A stretch of DNA of 53,128 bases, taken from positions 1 through 53,128 of the forward strand of contig CALXZB010000006.1 in NCBI GenBank assembly GCA_944393125.1, in the 5' to 3' direction. Every line of letters starts with the position of its first letter. The stretch's first letter is position 1. The DNA is from an uncultured Clostridia bacterium (GTDB lineage: Bacteria; Bacillota; Clostridia; TANB77; CAG-508). The notes beneath the pieces are model-generated. The model worked only from the letters and a program-made list of their open reading frames with translations, was not told the DNA's origin and searched no databases. Positions 25,211 through 35,034 of the stretch are shown here, piece by piece. Both the position numbers and the translations under genes were made by a program.

Positions 25211-26299
25211 ATGAACAGAAAAAATAGATACTTTTTTATAATATTTATATCTTTTTGGGCAATATTTAGCATTTTAAATTTAATAATACCTAATAAAGAA
25301 TTTTCACAAAATGAAAATAGAATGTTAGCAAAAAAACCCAATTTTAAAATCCAAGAATTAGTAACTGGAAAATATGTAGAAAAACTAGATAATTATATAA
25401 ATGACCATTTTATTTTTAGAGATTTATGGTTGAAAATAAAATCAGTAGAAGAAAAAGCTTTAGGAAAAACTGAAAACAATAATGTATACATAGGGAAAGA
25501 TGGATATTTATTTGAAAAACTTAAATATACTAAACAAAGTGAAAAGAAAATAAATGATTTAGTAGATGTAATAAATAGCTTTTATCAAAATACTAATATT
25601 ACTACATATTTCTTAGCAATTCCTAATTCCATTTATATAAATGAAGATAAACTTCCTAAATTTGCAGAAACTTTTAATCAAGAAGAATTAATAAATGAAA
25701 TATACGGAAAGACTAAAAATATAAAAACTATCAATGTAGTAGAAACACTAAGAAATAATAAAAATGAATATATATATTTTAAAACAGACCATCATATAAC
25801 AAGTGATGGAGCATATTTAGTATATTTAGAATACTGCAAAAAAGCAGGGATAACTCCAATAACAGAATATAACAAAAAGATAGTAACAGACAGCTTTTTG
25901 GGAAGTTTTGATTCAAAAGCTCAAATTATAAATCAAGAAAAAGACAAAATAGTTGTATATGAAAATACAAATAACACACAAGGTATTACAGCATATTATG
26001 ATAAAGAAACTACAAATAGCATATTTAATGAAGATTTTTTGACTAAAAAAGATAAATATTCATATTTTTTGAATGGAAATAATGCAAAAGTAGTTGTAAA
26101 AACTAATCAAAAAAATGATAAAAAATTATTAGTAGTAAAAGATTCATATGCACATATAATGTCACAGTTTTTTTGCCAAAACTATGAAGAAATACATTTT
26201 ATTGACCAAAGATATTATAATTATTCAATAGAGGAATATGCAAAACAAAATCAAATAACAGAAACATTATTTTTATATAATGTAGGAAATATTATATAA
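25211..26299 (+). CDS. DHHW-family (AlgX/AlgJ-like) surface protein
   Basis: A 362-residue protein with an N-terminal transmembrane anchor (about 6-25) and an extracellular SGNH-like domain of the DHHW/AlgJ type. TDHHITSDGAY near residue 195 holds the DHH pair, and VVKDSYAH near residue 314 holds the nucleophile Ser. Such proteins complete acetyl transfer begun by an MBOAT partner, which is the gene 23 bases upstream. It has RBS AAAGGAGG. Confidence 0.88.
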   Translation: MNRKNRYFFIIFISFWAIFSILNLIIPNKEFSQNENRMLAKKPNFKIQELVTGKYVEKLDNYINDHFIFRDLWLKIKSVEEKALGKTENNNVYIGKDGYLFEKLKYTKQSEKKINDLVDVINSFYQNTNITTYFLAIPNSIYINEDKLPKFAETFNQEELINEIYGKTKNIKTINVVETLRNNKNEYIYFKTDHHITSDGAYLVYLEYCKKAGITPITEYNKKIVTDSFLGSFDSKAQIINQEKDKIVVYENTNNTQGITAYYDKETTNSIFNEDFLTKKDKYSYFLNGNNAKVVVKTNQKNDKKLLVVKDSYAHIMSQFFCQNYEEIHFIDQRYYNYSIEEYAKQNQITETLFLYNVGNII

Positions 26300-26335
26300 A
26301 TATTTTTACACCCAGTAGAAAAAACAAAATTTATA

Positions 26336-26344
26336 TGCTATAAT
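26336..26344 (+). promoter_or_regulatory. extended -10 promoter of the patatin gene
   Basis: TGCTATAAT: an extended -10 with perfect TATAAT (26339-26344), about 38 bases before the gene. No good -35 is needed or seen. Confidence 0.55.
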
Positions 26345-26381
26345 TTTAAAGAAATTATTCGATGTAAAATAAGGAGCAATT

Positions 26382-27257
26382 ATGGGAGAAAATAAAATAG
26401 AAATAGCGTTATCTGGTGGAGGAATAGAAGGATTTGCACATATAGGAGCATTAAAAGCACTAGAAGAAATAGGAATAAAACCAGAATATGTAGCTGGAAC
26501 AAGCACAGGAAGTATAATATCTGCTTTATATTCAATTGGATATAATTTTGACGAAATGGAAGAAATATGTAAAGAAATATACAATAAAATTAGTAAAATA
26601 GAAAAAATAAAAATATTAAAAGCAATGTTTAACTTTATTAAATATCAACAAACTAAAGTAGATGGACTTGTTGATGGAGAAATAGTAGAAAATATTATAA
26701 ATGAATATGCAAATAAAAAAGGAATAAAACTTATTAAAGACATAAAAAATAAAAAACTAGTAATAGCAACTGTAGACACTATAAAATTAAAAGAATGTAT
26801 TTTCATATCAGATAAAATCATGGCAAACACTGACAAAGTAGACTATATTCAAAATATAACAATAGGAAAAGCAGTAAGAGCAAGTATGGCATTCCCAGGA
26901 ATTTTTCCATCAGTAAATTTTGAACAATATAACTTTATAGATGGTGGAACAATAGATAATTTACCAACAGTACCATTAAAAGATTATGGAGCAAACAAAA
27001 TTATAGCGATAGATTTTAATATAGAACATTATAAGCCAACCAATAATTTGGAAGATACTATATTTAGAGCATTAGATGTATATTCTTATGGAGATGTAAA
27101 GCAAGCAGAAAAATTAGCAGATATAGTTATAAATATATATAACAAAAATACAAACATATGGCGTACAGAAGATATAAATCAAATAGTAAAAAATGGATAT
27201 AATCATATAATGAATAGAAAAAATGAATTACAAAAACTAATAGATAAACGAAAATAA
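26382..27257 (+). CDS. patatin-like phospholipase
   Basis: A 291-residue cytoplasmic lipid acyl hydrolase. The glycine-rich oxyanion loop is SGGGIEGFAHIG (residues 10-21), the nucleophile elbow is GTSTGS (around Ser47), and the catalytic Asp is in DGGTIDN near residue 187, giving the Ser-Asp dyad of the RssA/YchK-like family. No signal peptide. RBS AAGGAGC. It stands alone between the surface island and uvrA. Its lipid substrate is not known. Confidence 0.93.
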   Translation: MGENKIEIALSGGGIEGFAHIGALKALEEIGIKPEYVAGTSTGSIISALYSIGYNFDEMEEICKEIYNKISKIEKIKILKAMFNFIKYQQTKVDGLVDGEIVENIINEYANKKGIKLIKDIKNKKLVIATVDTIKLKECIFISDKIMANTDKVDYIQNITIGKAVRASMAFPGIFPSVNFEQYNFIDGGTIDNLPTVPLKDYGANKIIAIDFNIEHYKPTNNLEDTIFRALDVYSYGDVKQAEKLADIVINIYNKNTNIWRTEDINQIVKNGYNHIMNRKNELQKLIDKRK

Positions 27258-27312
27258 ATCAAAATGAATTATTGTTTATCTCGAGGAAGTATGTCAATAG
27301 GGGGAAAATAAA

Positions 27313-30141
27313 ATGAATGACAAAATAATTATAAAAGGAGCAAAAGAACATAATTTAAAAAATATAAATTTAGAAATACCAAGAGATAAATTAGTTGTAA
27401 TAACAGGACTATCAGGCTCAGGAAAATCTTCTTTGGCATTTGATACATTATATGCAGAAGGGCAAAGAAGATATGTGGAAAGTTTATCATCATATGCACG
27501 TCAATTTTTGGGATTAATGGAAAAGCCTGATGTAGAATCAATAGAGGGGCTATCTCCTGCAATATCAATTGACCAAAAAACAACTTCAAAAAATCCACGT
27601 TCAACAGTAGGAACAGTAACAGAAATATATGATTACATACGTTTATTATATGCTAGAATAGGAATACCTCATTGTCCACACTGTGGTAAGAAGATAGAAA
27701 AACAATCAATAGACCAAATAGTAGACAATGTAATGAAACTTGAAGAAGGCACAAGAATTCAAGTATTAGCACCAGTAGTAAGAAGCAGAAAAGGAGAATA
27801 TACAAAATTATTTGAAGATTTACAAAAAGAAGGATTTGCAAGAGTAAGAGTCGATGGAGAAATATATGATTTAGCAGATTCAGAAGAAATAAAATTAGAT
27901 AAAAACAAAAAACATGAAATAGAAATAGTAATTGATAGATTAGTGATAAAAGAAGAAATACAAGGAAGACTTACAGAATCAATAGAAGTATCATTAAAGC
28001 ATGCAGAGAACATGGTATTAATAGATGTGGTTGGAGGAAATACTACATTATATAGTTGTAACTATGCATGTCCAAACTGTGGATTCAGTTTTCCAGAATT
28101 ATCACCAAGAATGTTTTCATTTAATAATCCTTATGGAGCATGCCCTAAATGTTCTGGTATAGGTTATTTAATGAAAATGGACGAAGACTTAATAATACCA
28201 GATAGAACCAAAACATTATATGATGGAATAAAGGCATTTGGGTCAAGTACAATGAAAAAAGGCGATACAATGGCAAAAATGTATTTTGAAAGTTTAGCAA
28301 AACATTATGGAGTAGAAATTAAAAACAAAAAGATAAAAGATTTACCAAAAGAATTTTTAGGGAAAATTTTATACGGAACTGGAACTGAAGAAATAGACTT
28401 TGAATTCCAATCTCCATATGGAATAAGAAAATACAAAGCACCATTTGAAGGAGTAATACCAACATTAGAAAGACGTCATAATGAAACAAAATCACAAGGT
28501 ATGAGAGATTTTTATGAAATGTATATGAGTAACATGCATTGTGATGAATGTAATGGAGCAAGGTTAAAAAAAGAAATCTTAAGTATACGAATTGGAGAGA
28601 AGAACATAAATGAAATGACAGACATGTCAATAAGACAATTACAAAAGTTTTTACAAAAATTAGAATTAACACAATCACAAAAAATAATAGCAGATATGAT
28701 TTTAAAAGAAATAGATGCAAGATTACAATTCTTAATAGATGTAGGTCTTGAATACCTAACACTTTCAAGAAATGCCGGAACATTGTCAGGAGGAGAAGCA
28801 CAAAGAATAAGACTTGCAACTCAAATAGGTTCAGGGCTTACAGGAGTATTATATATATTAGATGAACCAAGTATAGGGTTACATCAAAGAGATAATGATA
28901 AATTAATAGCAACATTAAAAAAACTAAGAGACTTAGGAAATACATTATTAGTAGTAGAACATGATGAAGACACAATGTATGCGGCAGACCAAATAATAGA
29001 TATTGGACCAGGTGCAGGAGTGCATGGCGGACAAGTAATGGCTCAGGGAACTGCAGAAGAAATTAAAATGATTGATGGATCAGTAACAGGGGAATACCTA
29101 AGTGGAAGAAAAAAAATACAAGTTCCAAAAAATAGACGAAAAGGTAACAAAAAAAGTATAGAAATTATTGAAGCATCAGAAAACAATTTGAAAAATATAA
29201 GTGTAAAATTTCCTCTTGGAATGTTTACATGTGTTACAGGAGTATCTGGATCTGGAAAAAGTACATTAATAAATGAAGTGCTATATAAAAATATAGCACA
29301 ACAGTTAAATGGAGCAAGTGAAAAACCAGGAAAGTGTAAAAAAATAAAAGGATTAGAAAATATAGACAAAATAATAAACATAGATCAATCACCAATAGGA
29401 AGGACACCACGTTCAAATCCAGCAACATATACAGGAGCATTTGACTTGATTAGAGATATATTTGCAGAAACAAGTGAAGCAAAAATTCGTGGATATGAAA
29501 AAGGAAGATTTAGTTTTAATGTTGCAGGAGGAAGATGTGAAAGTTGTTCTGGAGATGGAGTGCACAAAATTGAAATGCATTTCTTGCCAGATGTATATGT
29601 ACCATGTGAAGTGTGTAAAGGGAAAAGATATAATAGAGAAACACTTGAAGTAAAGTATAAAGGGAAAAACATTTCAGATGTATTAGACATGACTGTTGAA
29701 GAAGCACTAGAATTCTTTGAAAATATTCCTAAAATTAAGCAAAAAATACAAACTCTATATGATGTAGGGTTAGGTTATATTAAATTAGGACAACCATCAA
29801 CTACTTTATCAGGTGGAGAGGCTCAACGTGTTAAATTAGCAACAGAATTATCAAAAAGACCAACAGGAAAAACATTATACATTTTAGATGAACCAACAAC
29901 AGGGCTTCATATAGCAGATGTTCATAAATTAGTTGATATTTTACAAAGATTAGTAGATACTGGAAACACTATAGTAGTAATAGAACATAATTTAGATTTA
30001 ATAAAAACAGCAGATTATATTATAGATTTAGGTCCAGAAGGAGGAGATGACGGCGGAGAAATTGTTGCTGTTGGTACTCCTGAACAAATCTGCAAAAATG
30101 AAAGAAGTTATACAGGAAAATTCCTAAAAAAATATTTATAA
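27313..30141 (+). CDS. uvrA: UvrA, excinuclease ABC subunit A
   Basis: A 942-residue DNA damage-recognition ATPase of nucleotide excision repair, of normal length. It has two ABC modules: Walker [10 protein letters not shown] near residue 36 and GVSGSGKST near residue 643; signatures [12 protein letters not shown] and [12 protein letters not shown]; Walker [14 protein letters not shown] and [13 protein letters not shown]. Zinc modules include CPHCGKK, CPNCGF with CPKCSG, and CESCSGDG with CEVCKG. RBS GGGGGAAA. No uvrB or uvrC lies in the window. No clear SOS-type box was found upstream. Confidence 0.97.
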   Translation: MNDKIIIKGAKEHNLKNINLEIPRDKLVVITGLSGSGKSSLAFDTLYAEGQRRYVESLSSYARQFLGLMEKPDVESIEGLSPAISIDQKTTSKNPRSTVGTVTEIYDYIRLLYARIGIPHCPHCGKKIEKQSIDQIVDNVMKLEEGTRIQVLAPVVRSRKGEYTKLFEDLQKEGFARVRVDGEIYDLADSEEIKLDKNKKHEIEIVIDRLVIKEEIQGRLTESIEVSLKHAENMVLIDVVGGNTTLYSCNYACPNCGFSFPELSPRMFSFNNPYGACPKCSGIGYLMKMDEDLIIPDRTKTLYDGIKAFGSSTMKKGDTMAKMYFESLAKHYGVEIKNKKIKDLPKEFLGKILYGTGTEEIDFEFQSPYGIRKYKAPFEGVIPTLERRHNETKSQGMRDFYEMYMSNMHCDECNGARLKKEILSIRIGEKNINEMTDMSIRQLQKFLQKLELTQSQKIIADMILKEIDARLQFLIDVGLEYLTLSRNAGTLSGGEAQRIRLATQIGSGLTGVLYILDEPSIGLHQRDNDKLIATLKKLRDLGNTLLVVEHDEDTMYAADQIIDIGPGAGVHGGQVMAQGTAEEIKMIDGSVTGEYLSGRKKIQVPKNRRKGNKKSIEIIEASENNLKNISVKFPLGMFTCVTGVSGSGKSTLINEVLYKNIAQQLNGASEKPGKCKKIKGLENIDKIINIDQSPIGRTPRSNPATYTGAFDLIRDIFAETSEAKIRGYEKGRFSFNVAGGRCESCSGDGVHKIEMHFLPDVYVPCEVCKGKRYNRETLEVKYKGKNISDVLDMTVEEALEFFENIPKIKQKIQTLYDVGLGYIKLGQPSTTLSGGEAQRVKLATELSKRPTGKTLYILDEPTTGLHIADVHKLVDILQRLVDTGNTIVVIEHNLDLIKTADYIIDLGPEGGDDGGEIVAVGTPEQICKNERSYTGKFLKKYL

Positions 30142-30151
30142 AGAGTTTAAG

Positions 30152-30180
30152 TTGAAAATTATGTAAATATATAGTATAAT
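30152..30180 (+). promoter_or_regulatory. promoter after uvrA
   Basis: TTGAAA (30152-30157), 17-base spacer, TATAAT (30175-30180), 55 bases before the next gene. Confidence 0.6.
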
Positions 30181-30234
30181 TGTAATAGTTACTATTTAGA
30201 TCCTTGAAAAATAAATATTTATGGAGGAACACAC

Positions 30235-30948
30235 ATGTTACAAAAAATTAGAGAGTACTACAAATCCAAGTTAGAAAATCATCCGAAAAAAATATTTGGA
30301 ATTTTATTGGCATTTGGGATTATAGTTTCAACAATATTGTACCATTTGCCTGAGTGGCTTAGTACAACAATAGTAGTCTTAATGCAGATTGCTTTGGCAA
30401 CATATGTTGTAACAAGCAATTATAAGGAAAACAAAAGAGAGAAAATGATAGAACGTAAAAAGAACTTAATGCTAAGAAAAAAATGGAGACGGTATATAGA
30501 CGGTGTAGAAGAAGTATATAAAAACCCAAAAGTGAAAAAAAGGTTAGAGGCTAATTGGTTGAAAACATTTGAAGAGTTAGTAAACGAAAAAGCTAAGATA
30601 AATCGGGTATTAGATGAAGAATTTATCAATGACTTTGAATTAGCATCATGTTTGATTTTTGCATTAGCATGGAGAAACACAGATGAGTCAAACATTATAT
30701 ATGCTTTAGAAAGTGTAGAAAATTTAGTTTCTAATCCTAAAGCATATATTTATTGTTTTACTAGCAATGATGGAGTAAAGCTAAAATTAAAAGAGCATTT
30801 ACAAACCGCAGATATTGGTTTAGTAAGCCAAGTTTGCACTTCTAAAGAAACGATTTTAGCTGTAAGGAGGTATTTGAACAATAGGAATACAGGAGGAATA
30901 GGAGCTCTTTCAAATTTTTTGTACGAATTGTATTTAAAATGTGAGTAA
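30235..30948 (+). CDS. two-helix membrane hypothetical protein
   Basis: A 237-residue protein: short basic N-terminus, two transmembrane helices (about 20-38 and 43-61), then a strongly basic stretch and a helical cytoplasmic domain of about 160 residues. I do not recognise the domain. RBS TGGAGGA. It has its own promoter and is followed 26 bases later by a small basic protein, so the two probably form an operon closed by the terminator at 31318. Confidence 0.7.
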   Translation: MLQKIREYYKSKLENHPKKIFGILLAFGIIVSTILYHLPEWLSTTIVVLMQIALATYVVTSNYKENKREKMIERKKNLMLRKKWRRYIDGVEEVYKNPKVKKRLEANWLKTFEELVNEKAKINRVLDEEFINDFELASCLIFALAWRNTDESNIIYALESVENLVSNPKAYIYCFTSNDGVKLKLKEHLQTADIGLVSQVCTSKETILAVRRYLNNRNTGGIGALSNFLYELYLKCE

Positions 30949-30974
30949 CATTTTATTAATAGGAGGAAAAAATC

Positions 30975-31274
30975 ATGAATATTCGAAGGAACAGAGACCT
31001 TAAGACAAAAGGAGATTTACAAAATGCAATTACAAGTGTAATATTACGGCAAACAGGGTGGTTCTCAAAACAGGATATTTATGAAAAAGTAGAAGAGGCT
31101 ATAAAATTTTCTACTTATGGAAAGTATGGGAAAGGCAGAAAAACAATAAATCTGGAAGAAAGAATCGAAGAGACTATGAATATACTTTCAATAAATGATT
31201 GTATAAGATATGATTCTGACCGTAGAAAGTATCAATTGAGTATGAGCTTTCCTGCAGTCAATGGCCTTAATTAA
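30975..31274 (+). CDS. small winged-helix-like hypothetical protein
   Basis: A 99-residue basic protein. The order of predicted elements (helix about 15-28, helix 34-46, then MNILSINDCIRYDSDRRKYQLS as a helix and two-strand wing) suggests a winged helix, so DNA binding is possible. This is inferred from pattern only. RBS TAGGAGG. The operon partner upstream is a membrane protein of unknown role. Confidence 0.65.
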   Translation: MNIRRNRDLKTKGDLQNAITSVILRQTGWFSKQDIYEKVEEAIKFSTYGKYGKGRKTINLEERIEETMNILSINDCIRYDSDRRKYQLSMSFPAVNGLN

Positions 31275-31317
31275 TTTTATTAAGACATTTGACAATCCAA
31301 GATAAATCCTAAAAGAG

Positions 31318-31357
31318 AAAAGGAGGAAGCAACTTGAAAGTTGTTTCCTCCTTTTTT
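31318..31357 (+). terminator. very stable terminator with RBS-like stem
   Basis: A 15-base stem (31321-31335 with 31338-31352) containing AGGAGGAAG on the left arm, a two-base gap in the loop region, and a TTTTT tail. Its AGGAGG is sequestered and is not a ribosome site. Confidence 0.92.
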
Positions 31358-31441
31358 GATACTTAGATATTAATTATCAATTTAGTGCTTCCAAATATAA
31401 ATTTTTATTAATATATATGTGTACAATAATTAAAAAAACTA

Positions 31442-31506
31442 TTGAAAATTAAAAAAAGTTATGCTATTATAAATATAATTTAAATCTAAAGTAATTCATA
31501 CTTTAG
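31442..31506 (+). promoter_or_regulatory. promoter and leader hairpin of the Rpn-family gene
   Basis: TTGAAA (31442-31447), 17-base spacer and TATTAT (31465-31470). In the 120-base leader, CTAAAGTA (31486-31493) pairs with TACTTTAG (31499-31506). Nothing else was seen in 31358-31597. Confidence 0.5.
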
Positions 31507-31597
31507 CAAGAAGTTCATTTCTAAAAATTTTAAGAAGTCAAAAATTAATTCTAAATTAAGTTCGTTTAAAGAAAATAATAATTAAAGGAGGAAAAAA

Positions 31598-32665
31598 ATA
31601 ATAACAAAATATGAATTTACATATCAAGACTATGTAAACTATTATAGTAGTTTATATTTATTAAATGAGTCAGAAAATAATTTTGCTGTTCAAGAAGGAG
31701 ATACAAAATATAAATTAAATGAAGATAAGAAAAAGAACAAAAGAGATAAAAAACATGATAAAATTTTCAAAGAAATTTTACAAAATCCAGAAGAAATGGC
31801 TAAATTTATAACAAACTTTACTAAATATAATATTAATCCAGAAGGAATAGTTATATATAGTCAAGACTATATTACTAAAGATTTTAAATACAAAGAAGCA
31901 GATATTGTATATAAATTAAAAGAAGCGGAAATTTATTTTTTGATAGAACATCAAACAAAAGTAGATTATGCAATGTCATATAGAATCTTAAATTATGCTA
32001 TTGAAATTATAAGGAGTGTTGTATGCGAGCAAAAAATAAACAAAATAACATTCAAATATCCAAAAGTAGTTCCGATTGTGTTATATACGGGGAAAGGAAA
32101 GTGGAAGCCAAATACAGAATTTGAAATGTGTCAAATACGTAAAAAAGAATATGAAAATGAAGTAATATCGATTAAATATACATTAATTGATATTAACAAA
32201 TATGAAACTGAAAATTTATTAAAAAACAAAACTTTACTTTCAAATATGATGATATTGGAACAATGTAAAGACAATACAGAAGTACTTTATTATTTAAAAA
32301 AGATAATAAAAAATACAAAAACAAAAGATATAAAGAACTTAAAAAGAATAGTTATGTATTTATATGCAGAAATTGACGAAAATGTTAGAAATGAAATTAG
32401 TAAAATTATTGAAGAAAGTGAGAGTGAAAAAAATATGAGTACAATAAGGGAAAGAATAGGTATAGAATTTAGAAATGAAAGAAAAAAAGCAGTAGCAGAA
32501 GGAAGAGCAATAGGAATACTAAAAACAAGACAGCAAATAATACAGAGTATGATAAAAATGGACTTTGATGATGAAACAATAAAACAAGTAACAAAAGCTG
32601 AAAAGGAAGAAATAGAAAAAATAAGAAAAAATGTTCGAAAAAGTATTGACAAAAGAAAAAAATAG
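31598..32665 (+). CDS. Rpn-family recombination-promoting nuclease/putative transposase, ATA start
   Basis: An open frame of 355 codons of the PD-(D/E)XK Rpn/transposase-like family. The core is KHDKIFKEILQNPEEMAKFI, then EADIVYKLKEAEIYFLIEHQTKVD (written here in parts: the Asp, Glu and QTK give the nuclease triad) and YRILNYAIEI. The C-terminal half is helical and charged. Homology-like sequence continues upstream of the first ATG (31796) as far as 31598. There an AAAGGAGG (31584-31591) is ideally spaced from an ATA codon, where ATG would be expected. Either translation starts weakly at ATA or the start codon has mutated. Using 31796 would delete the first conserved block. The recN promoter lies in its 3' end. 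Confidence 0.72.
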   Translation: MITKYEFTYQDYVNYYSSLYLLNESENNFAVQEGDTKYKLNEDKKKNKRDKKHDKIFKEILQNPEEMAKFITNFTKYNINPEGIVIYSQDYITKDFKYKEADIVYKLKEAEIYFLIEHQTKVDYAMSYRILNYAIEIIRSVVCEQKINKITFKYPKVVPIVLYTGKGKWKPNTEFEMCQIRKKEYENEVISIKYTLIDINKYETENLLKNKTLLSNMMILEQCKDNTEVLYYLKKIIKNTKTKDIKNLKRIVMYLYAEIDENVRNEISKIIEESESEKNMSTIRERIGIEFRNERKKAVAEGRAIGILKTRQQIIQSMIKMDFDDETIKQVTKAEKEEIEKIRKNVRKSIDKRKK

Positions 32666-32694
32666 AAATATAATCATAAGCGAACAAAAATTTG
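32646..32694 (+). promoter_or_regulatory. recN promoter with operator-like repeat
   Basis: Consensus TTGACA (32646-32651), 17-base spacer and TATAAT (32669-32674), partly inside the end of the Rpn gene. GCGAACAAAAATTTG (32680-32694) follows at the transcription start. The same arrangement is found at 43796-43853. It resembles a degenerate Gram-positive LexA box (GAAC-N4-GTTC) with A for the first G of the second half. Confidence 0.65.
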
Positions 32695-32709
32695 AAAAGA
32701 GGAGAGCTT

Positions 32710-34338
32710 ATGATAACAAATTTGCATATAAAAAATATAGGAATAATAGATGATTTAGAAATAAATTTAAACCAAGGAATGAATGTTTTAACAGGAGAAA
32801 CAGGAGCTGGAAAAACACTTATAATTGATTCACTAGGAATAATATGTGGAGAAAGATTTTCAAAAGAAATTATAAGAAAAGGAGAAAATTATTCATATGT
32901 AGAACTAAATTTATATATGCCACAAGATATAAATTCAATAGATGGAAACATAGTAGTAACAAGAGAAATATATGCAAATGGTAGAAATACATGTAAAATT
33001 AATGGAAGACTAGTAACTGTATCTGAATTAAAAAACTTTATGAGTAATTACATAGAAATACATGGGCAAAATGATAATCAACAATTACTAGATGATAAAA
33101 TGCATATACAATATTTAGATAATTTTATAGGAAATCAAATAATACACTTAAAGCAAGAATATGGAGAAAAATACAAAAGGTATAATGAAATAAAAAGAGA
33201 ATTAAGAGAAAATTATGGAGATGAAAAAGAAAAGCAAAGAAAGTTAGATTTATTAAAATATCAATTAAATGAAATTCAAGAAGCTAAACTAAAAACAGGA
33301 GAAGAAGAAAAATTAGAAGAAAAAAGAAAATTAATAATGAATTCAGAAAAAATTGCACAAAATTTATCAGAAGCAGATGAAGCGATGGGAGAAAACACAA
33401 TTGATGTAATTGGAACAGCAATAAGAGCATTAGAAAAAATATCAAGTATTGATAAAAAATATGAAGAAACATTATTAAATTTAAAAAGTACATATTATGA
33501 AATTCAAGAAATATCAAGAGATATCAGTTGTTATTTAGAAGATATAGAATTTGACGAACAAGAAAGAGAAGATACTGAAATGAGGCTAGATGCAATTTAT
33601 AATTTAAAAAGAAAATATGGAAATAATATAGAAGAAATATTAAATTATTCAGAAGAAATAGAAAAAGAAATAAGAAAAATTGAAAATGTAGAAGAATATA
33701 ATAATAAATTAAAAAAAGAGCAACAAGAATTAGAGAATATAATGAACAAAATAGCACAAGAAATAAGTGAAATAAGAAAAGAATATGCATATAAACTAAA
33801 TGAAAAAATAAACCAAGAATTGATAGATTTAGAAATGCAAAATGCAAAAATAAATATAAAAGTAGATTACAAAATAAATGAATTTTTTGAAGATGGTAAA
33901 GATAAAGTTTCAATATTTGTTAAAACAAATATAGGTGAAAATGAAAGCGAATTATCAAAAATAGCATCTGGTGGTGAAAGGTCAAGAATAATGTTAGCAA
34001 TCAAAAAGGTATTAGCAGAAGTAGATAGAATGCCAGTGATGATATTTGATGAGATAGATACAGGAATAAGTGGAAGAGCTGCCAAAGCTGTTGCTAGCAA
34101 GTTAAAAAGTATTTCACAAAAACATCAAATATTATGCATATCACATTTAGCTGCTGTTGCAGCATTAGCAGATAATAATTACTTTATAAGTAAAAAAGTC
34201 CAAAACGATAGGACTTCTACAAGTGTAAAATTATTAAATGAAGAAGAAGTTTTACAAGAAATTGCAAGAATAGCATCTGGAGAAATAAATGAAGTAACTT
34301 TGAAACATGCAAATGAATTAAGAAAGCATATTGCTTAG
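32710..34338 (+). CDS. recN: DNA repair protein RecN
   Basis: A 542-residue SMC-like ATPase acting early in double-strand break repair. Walker A is GETGAGKTLIID near residue 29; a long coiled coil covers roughly 150-350; the signature LSKIASGGERSRIMLA and Walker B MIFDEIDTGISG lie near the C-terminus, followed by the switch His of ILCISHLAAVA. I chose ATG 32710, five bases after AGAGGAG; the in-frame TTG at 32692 would overlap the ribosome site. The gene overlaps the convergent small gene by four bases at its 3' end. Confidence 0.95.
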   Translation: MITNLHIKNIGIIDDLEINLNQGMNVLTGETGAGKTLIIDSLGIICGERFSKEIIRKGENYSYVELNLYMPQDINSIDGNIVVTREIYANGRNTCKINGRLVTVSELKNFMSNYIEIHGQNDNQQLLDDKMHIQYLDNFIGNQIIHLKQEYGEKYKRYNEIKRELRENYGDEKEKQRKLDLLKYQLNEIQEAKLKTGEEEKLEEKRKLIMNSEKIAQNLSEADEAMGENTIDVIGTAIRALEKISSIDKKYEETLLNLKSTYYEIQEISRDISCYLEDIEFDEQEREDTEMRLDAIYNLKRKYGNNIEEILNYSEEIEKEIRKIENVEEYNNKLKKEQQELENIMNKIAQEISEIRKEYAYKLNEKINQELIDLEMQNAKINIKVDYKINEFFEDGKDKVSIFVKTNIGENESELSKIASGGERSRIMLAIKKVLAEVDRMPVMIFDEIDTGISGRAAKAVASKLKSISQKHQILCISHLAAVAALADNNYFISKKVQNDRTSTSVKLLNEEEVLQEIARIASGEINEVTLKHANELRKHIA

Positions 34339-34616
34339 TATGGATACCTTTCAAATAAATACTTAATAATAGTATTAGAATTAGAAGGAGAAATTTTTAT
34401 AAAGACATTTTTATCCAAAGAAATCCACATTTTAATATCAAAAATATTTATATTATCAGTAAAAACAGCAATATATTCAGATATTTCAATTGGATTATCA
34501 AATTCTTTTTTCCAATAATTTGAAATACTCCAAACAGAAATACAAGAATAAAATTTATTTAAAAAATTATTAATTTCATCATTTTTATGACTAAATAATA
34601 TTAGTTTTGGCTTCAT
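34335..34616 (-). CDS. small hypothetical protein convergent with recN
   Basis: A 93-residue protein on the minus strand, alternating beta-like and aromatic segments (ILFSHKNDE, VWSISNYWKK, KMWISLDKNVFIKIS, KYLFERYPY). GGAGG is five bases before the ATG at 34616, so that start is preferred over one four codons earlier. No signal peptide or membrane segment. I recognise no family. Its stop codon overlaps that of recN, so transcription of the two genes would collide. Confidence 0.65.
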   Translation of the reverse strand: MKPKLILFSHKNDEINNFLNKFYSCISVWSISNYWKKEFDNPIEISEYIAVFTDNINIFDIKMWISLDKNVFIKISPSNSNTIIKYLFERYPY

Positions 34617-34747
34617 TGTATCCTCCAAATATTATTATGTAGAAAAAAGAGAAAAAATATACTTTAGAATAAAATTTTAAATAAAGGCAAAAATAATATA
34701 AGATATAAAATCATCTAATAAAATTATTATATAATAGGAGGAAAACA

Positions 34748-34912
34748 ATGGAAAAAAATCAAAAAATAAATTGTACAGTAGAAAGTTGCGTATATCAAGA
34801 CGCACAATCTAAAAGATGTACATTACAAAAAATAGATGTTGTTCCTGTAACTAATTGTGGAACAGGAAATACAGATGAGTCAATGTGTGGAAGCTATAAA
34901 ACTACATTATAA
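34748..34912 (+). CDS. DUF1540 small cysteine-rich protein
   Basis: A 54-residue protein with four cysteines in the DUF1540 arrangement: INCTVESCVYQ near the start, RCTL in the middle, CGTG and MCGSY near the end. The spacing suggests a small metal-binding fold. RBS TAGGAGG. Such proteins are abundant in Clostridia, often in one or two tandem copies, and their role is not known. A terminator follows, so it is a single-gene unit. Confidence 0.85.
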   Translation: MEKNQKINCTVESCVYQDAQSKRCTLQKIDVVPVTNCGTGNTDESMCGSYKTTL

Positions 34913-34922
34913 AAGCTATAAA

Positions 34923-34968
34923 ATATCATAATATTGAAAAAAGATGTCAATATTGTGGTATTTTTCTT
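34923..34968 (+). terminator. terminator after the DUF1540 gene
   Basis: A 15-base arm (34923-34937) pairs with 34947-34961, with two or three G-T pairs; TTTTTCTTT follows. Confidence 0.8.
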
Positions 34969-34980
34969 TAAAAAAATATA

Positions 34981-35009
34981 TTGACAAAAGTGTAAATAAG
35001 AAATAAAAT
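34981..35009 (+). promoter_or_regulatory. promoter of fba
   Basis: Consensus TTGACA (34981-34986), 17-base spacer and TAAAAT (35004-35009). The -10 overlaps the in-frame ATG at 35008, which rules that ATG out as the start. Confidence 0.75.
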
Positions 35010-35034
35010 GAAAACAGAAAAAGGAGTGATTTAT

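Noticed and set aside
29462..29653. 63-codon plus-strand ORF inside uvrA
   Set aside because: It overlaps the zinc-finger coding region of uvrA in another frame and has no ribosome site; a shadow.
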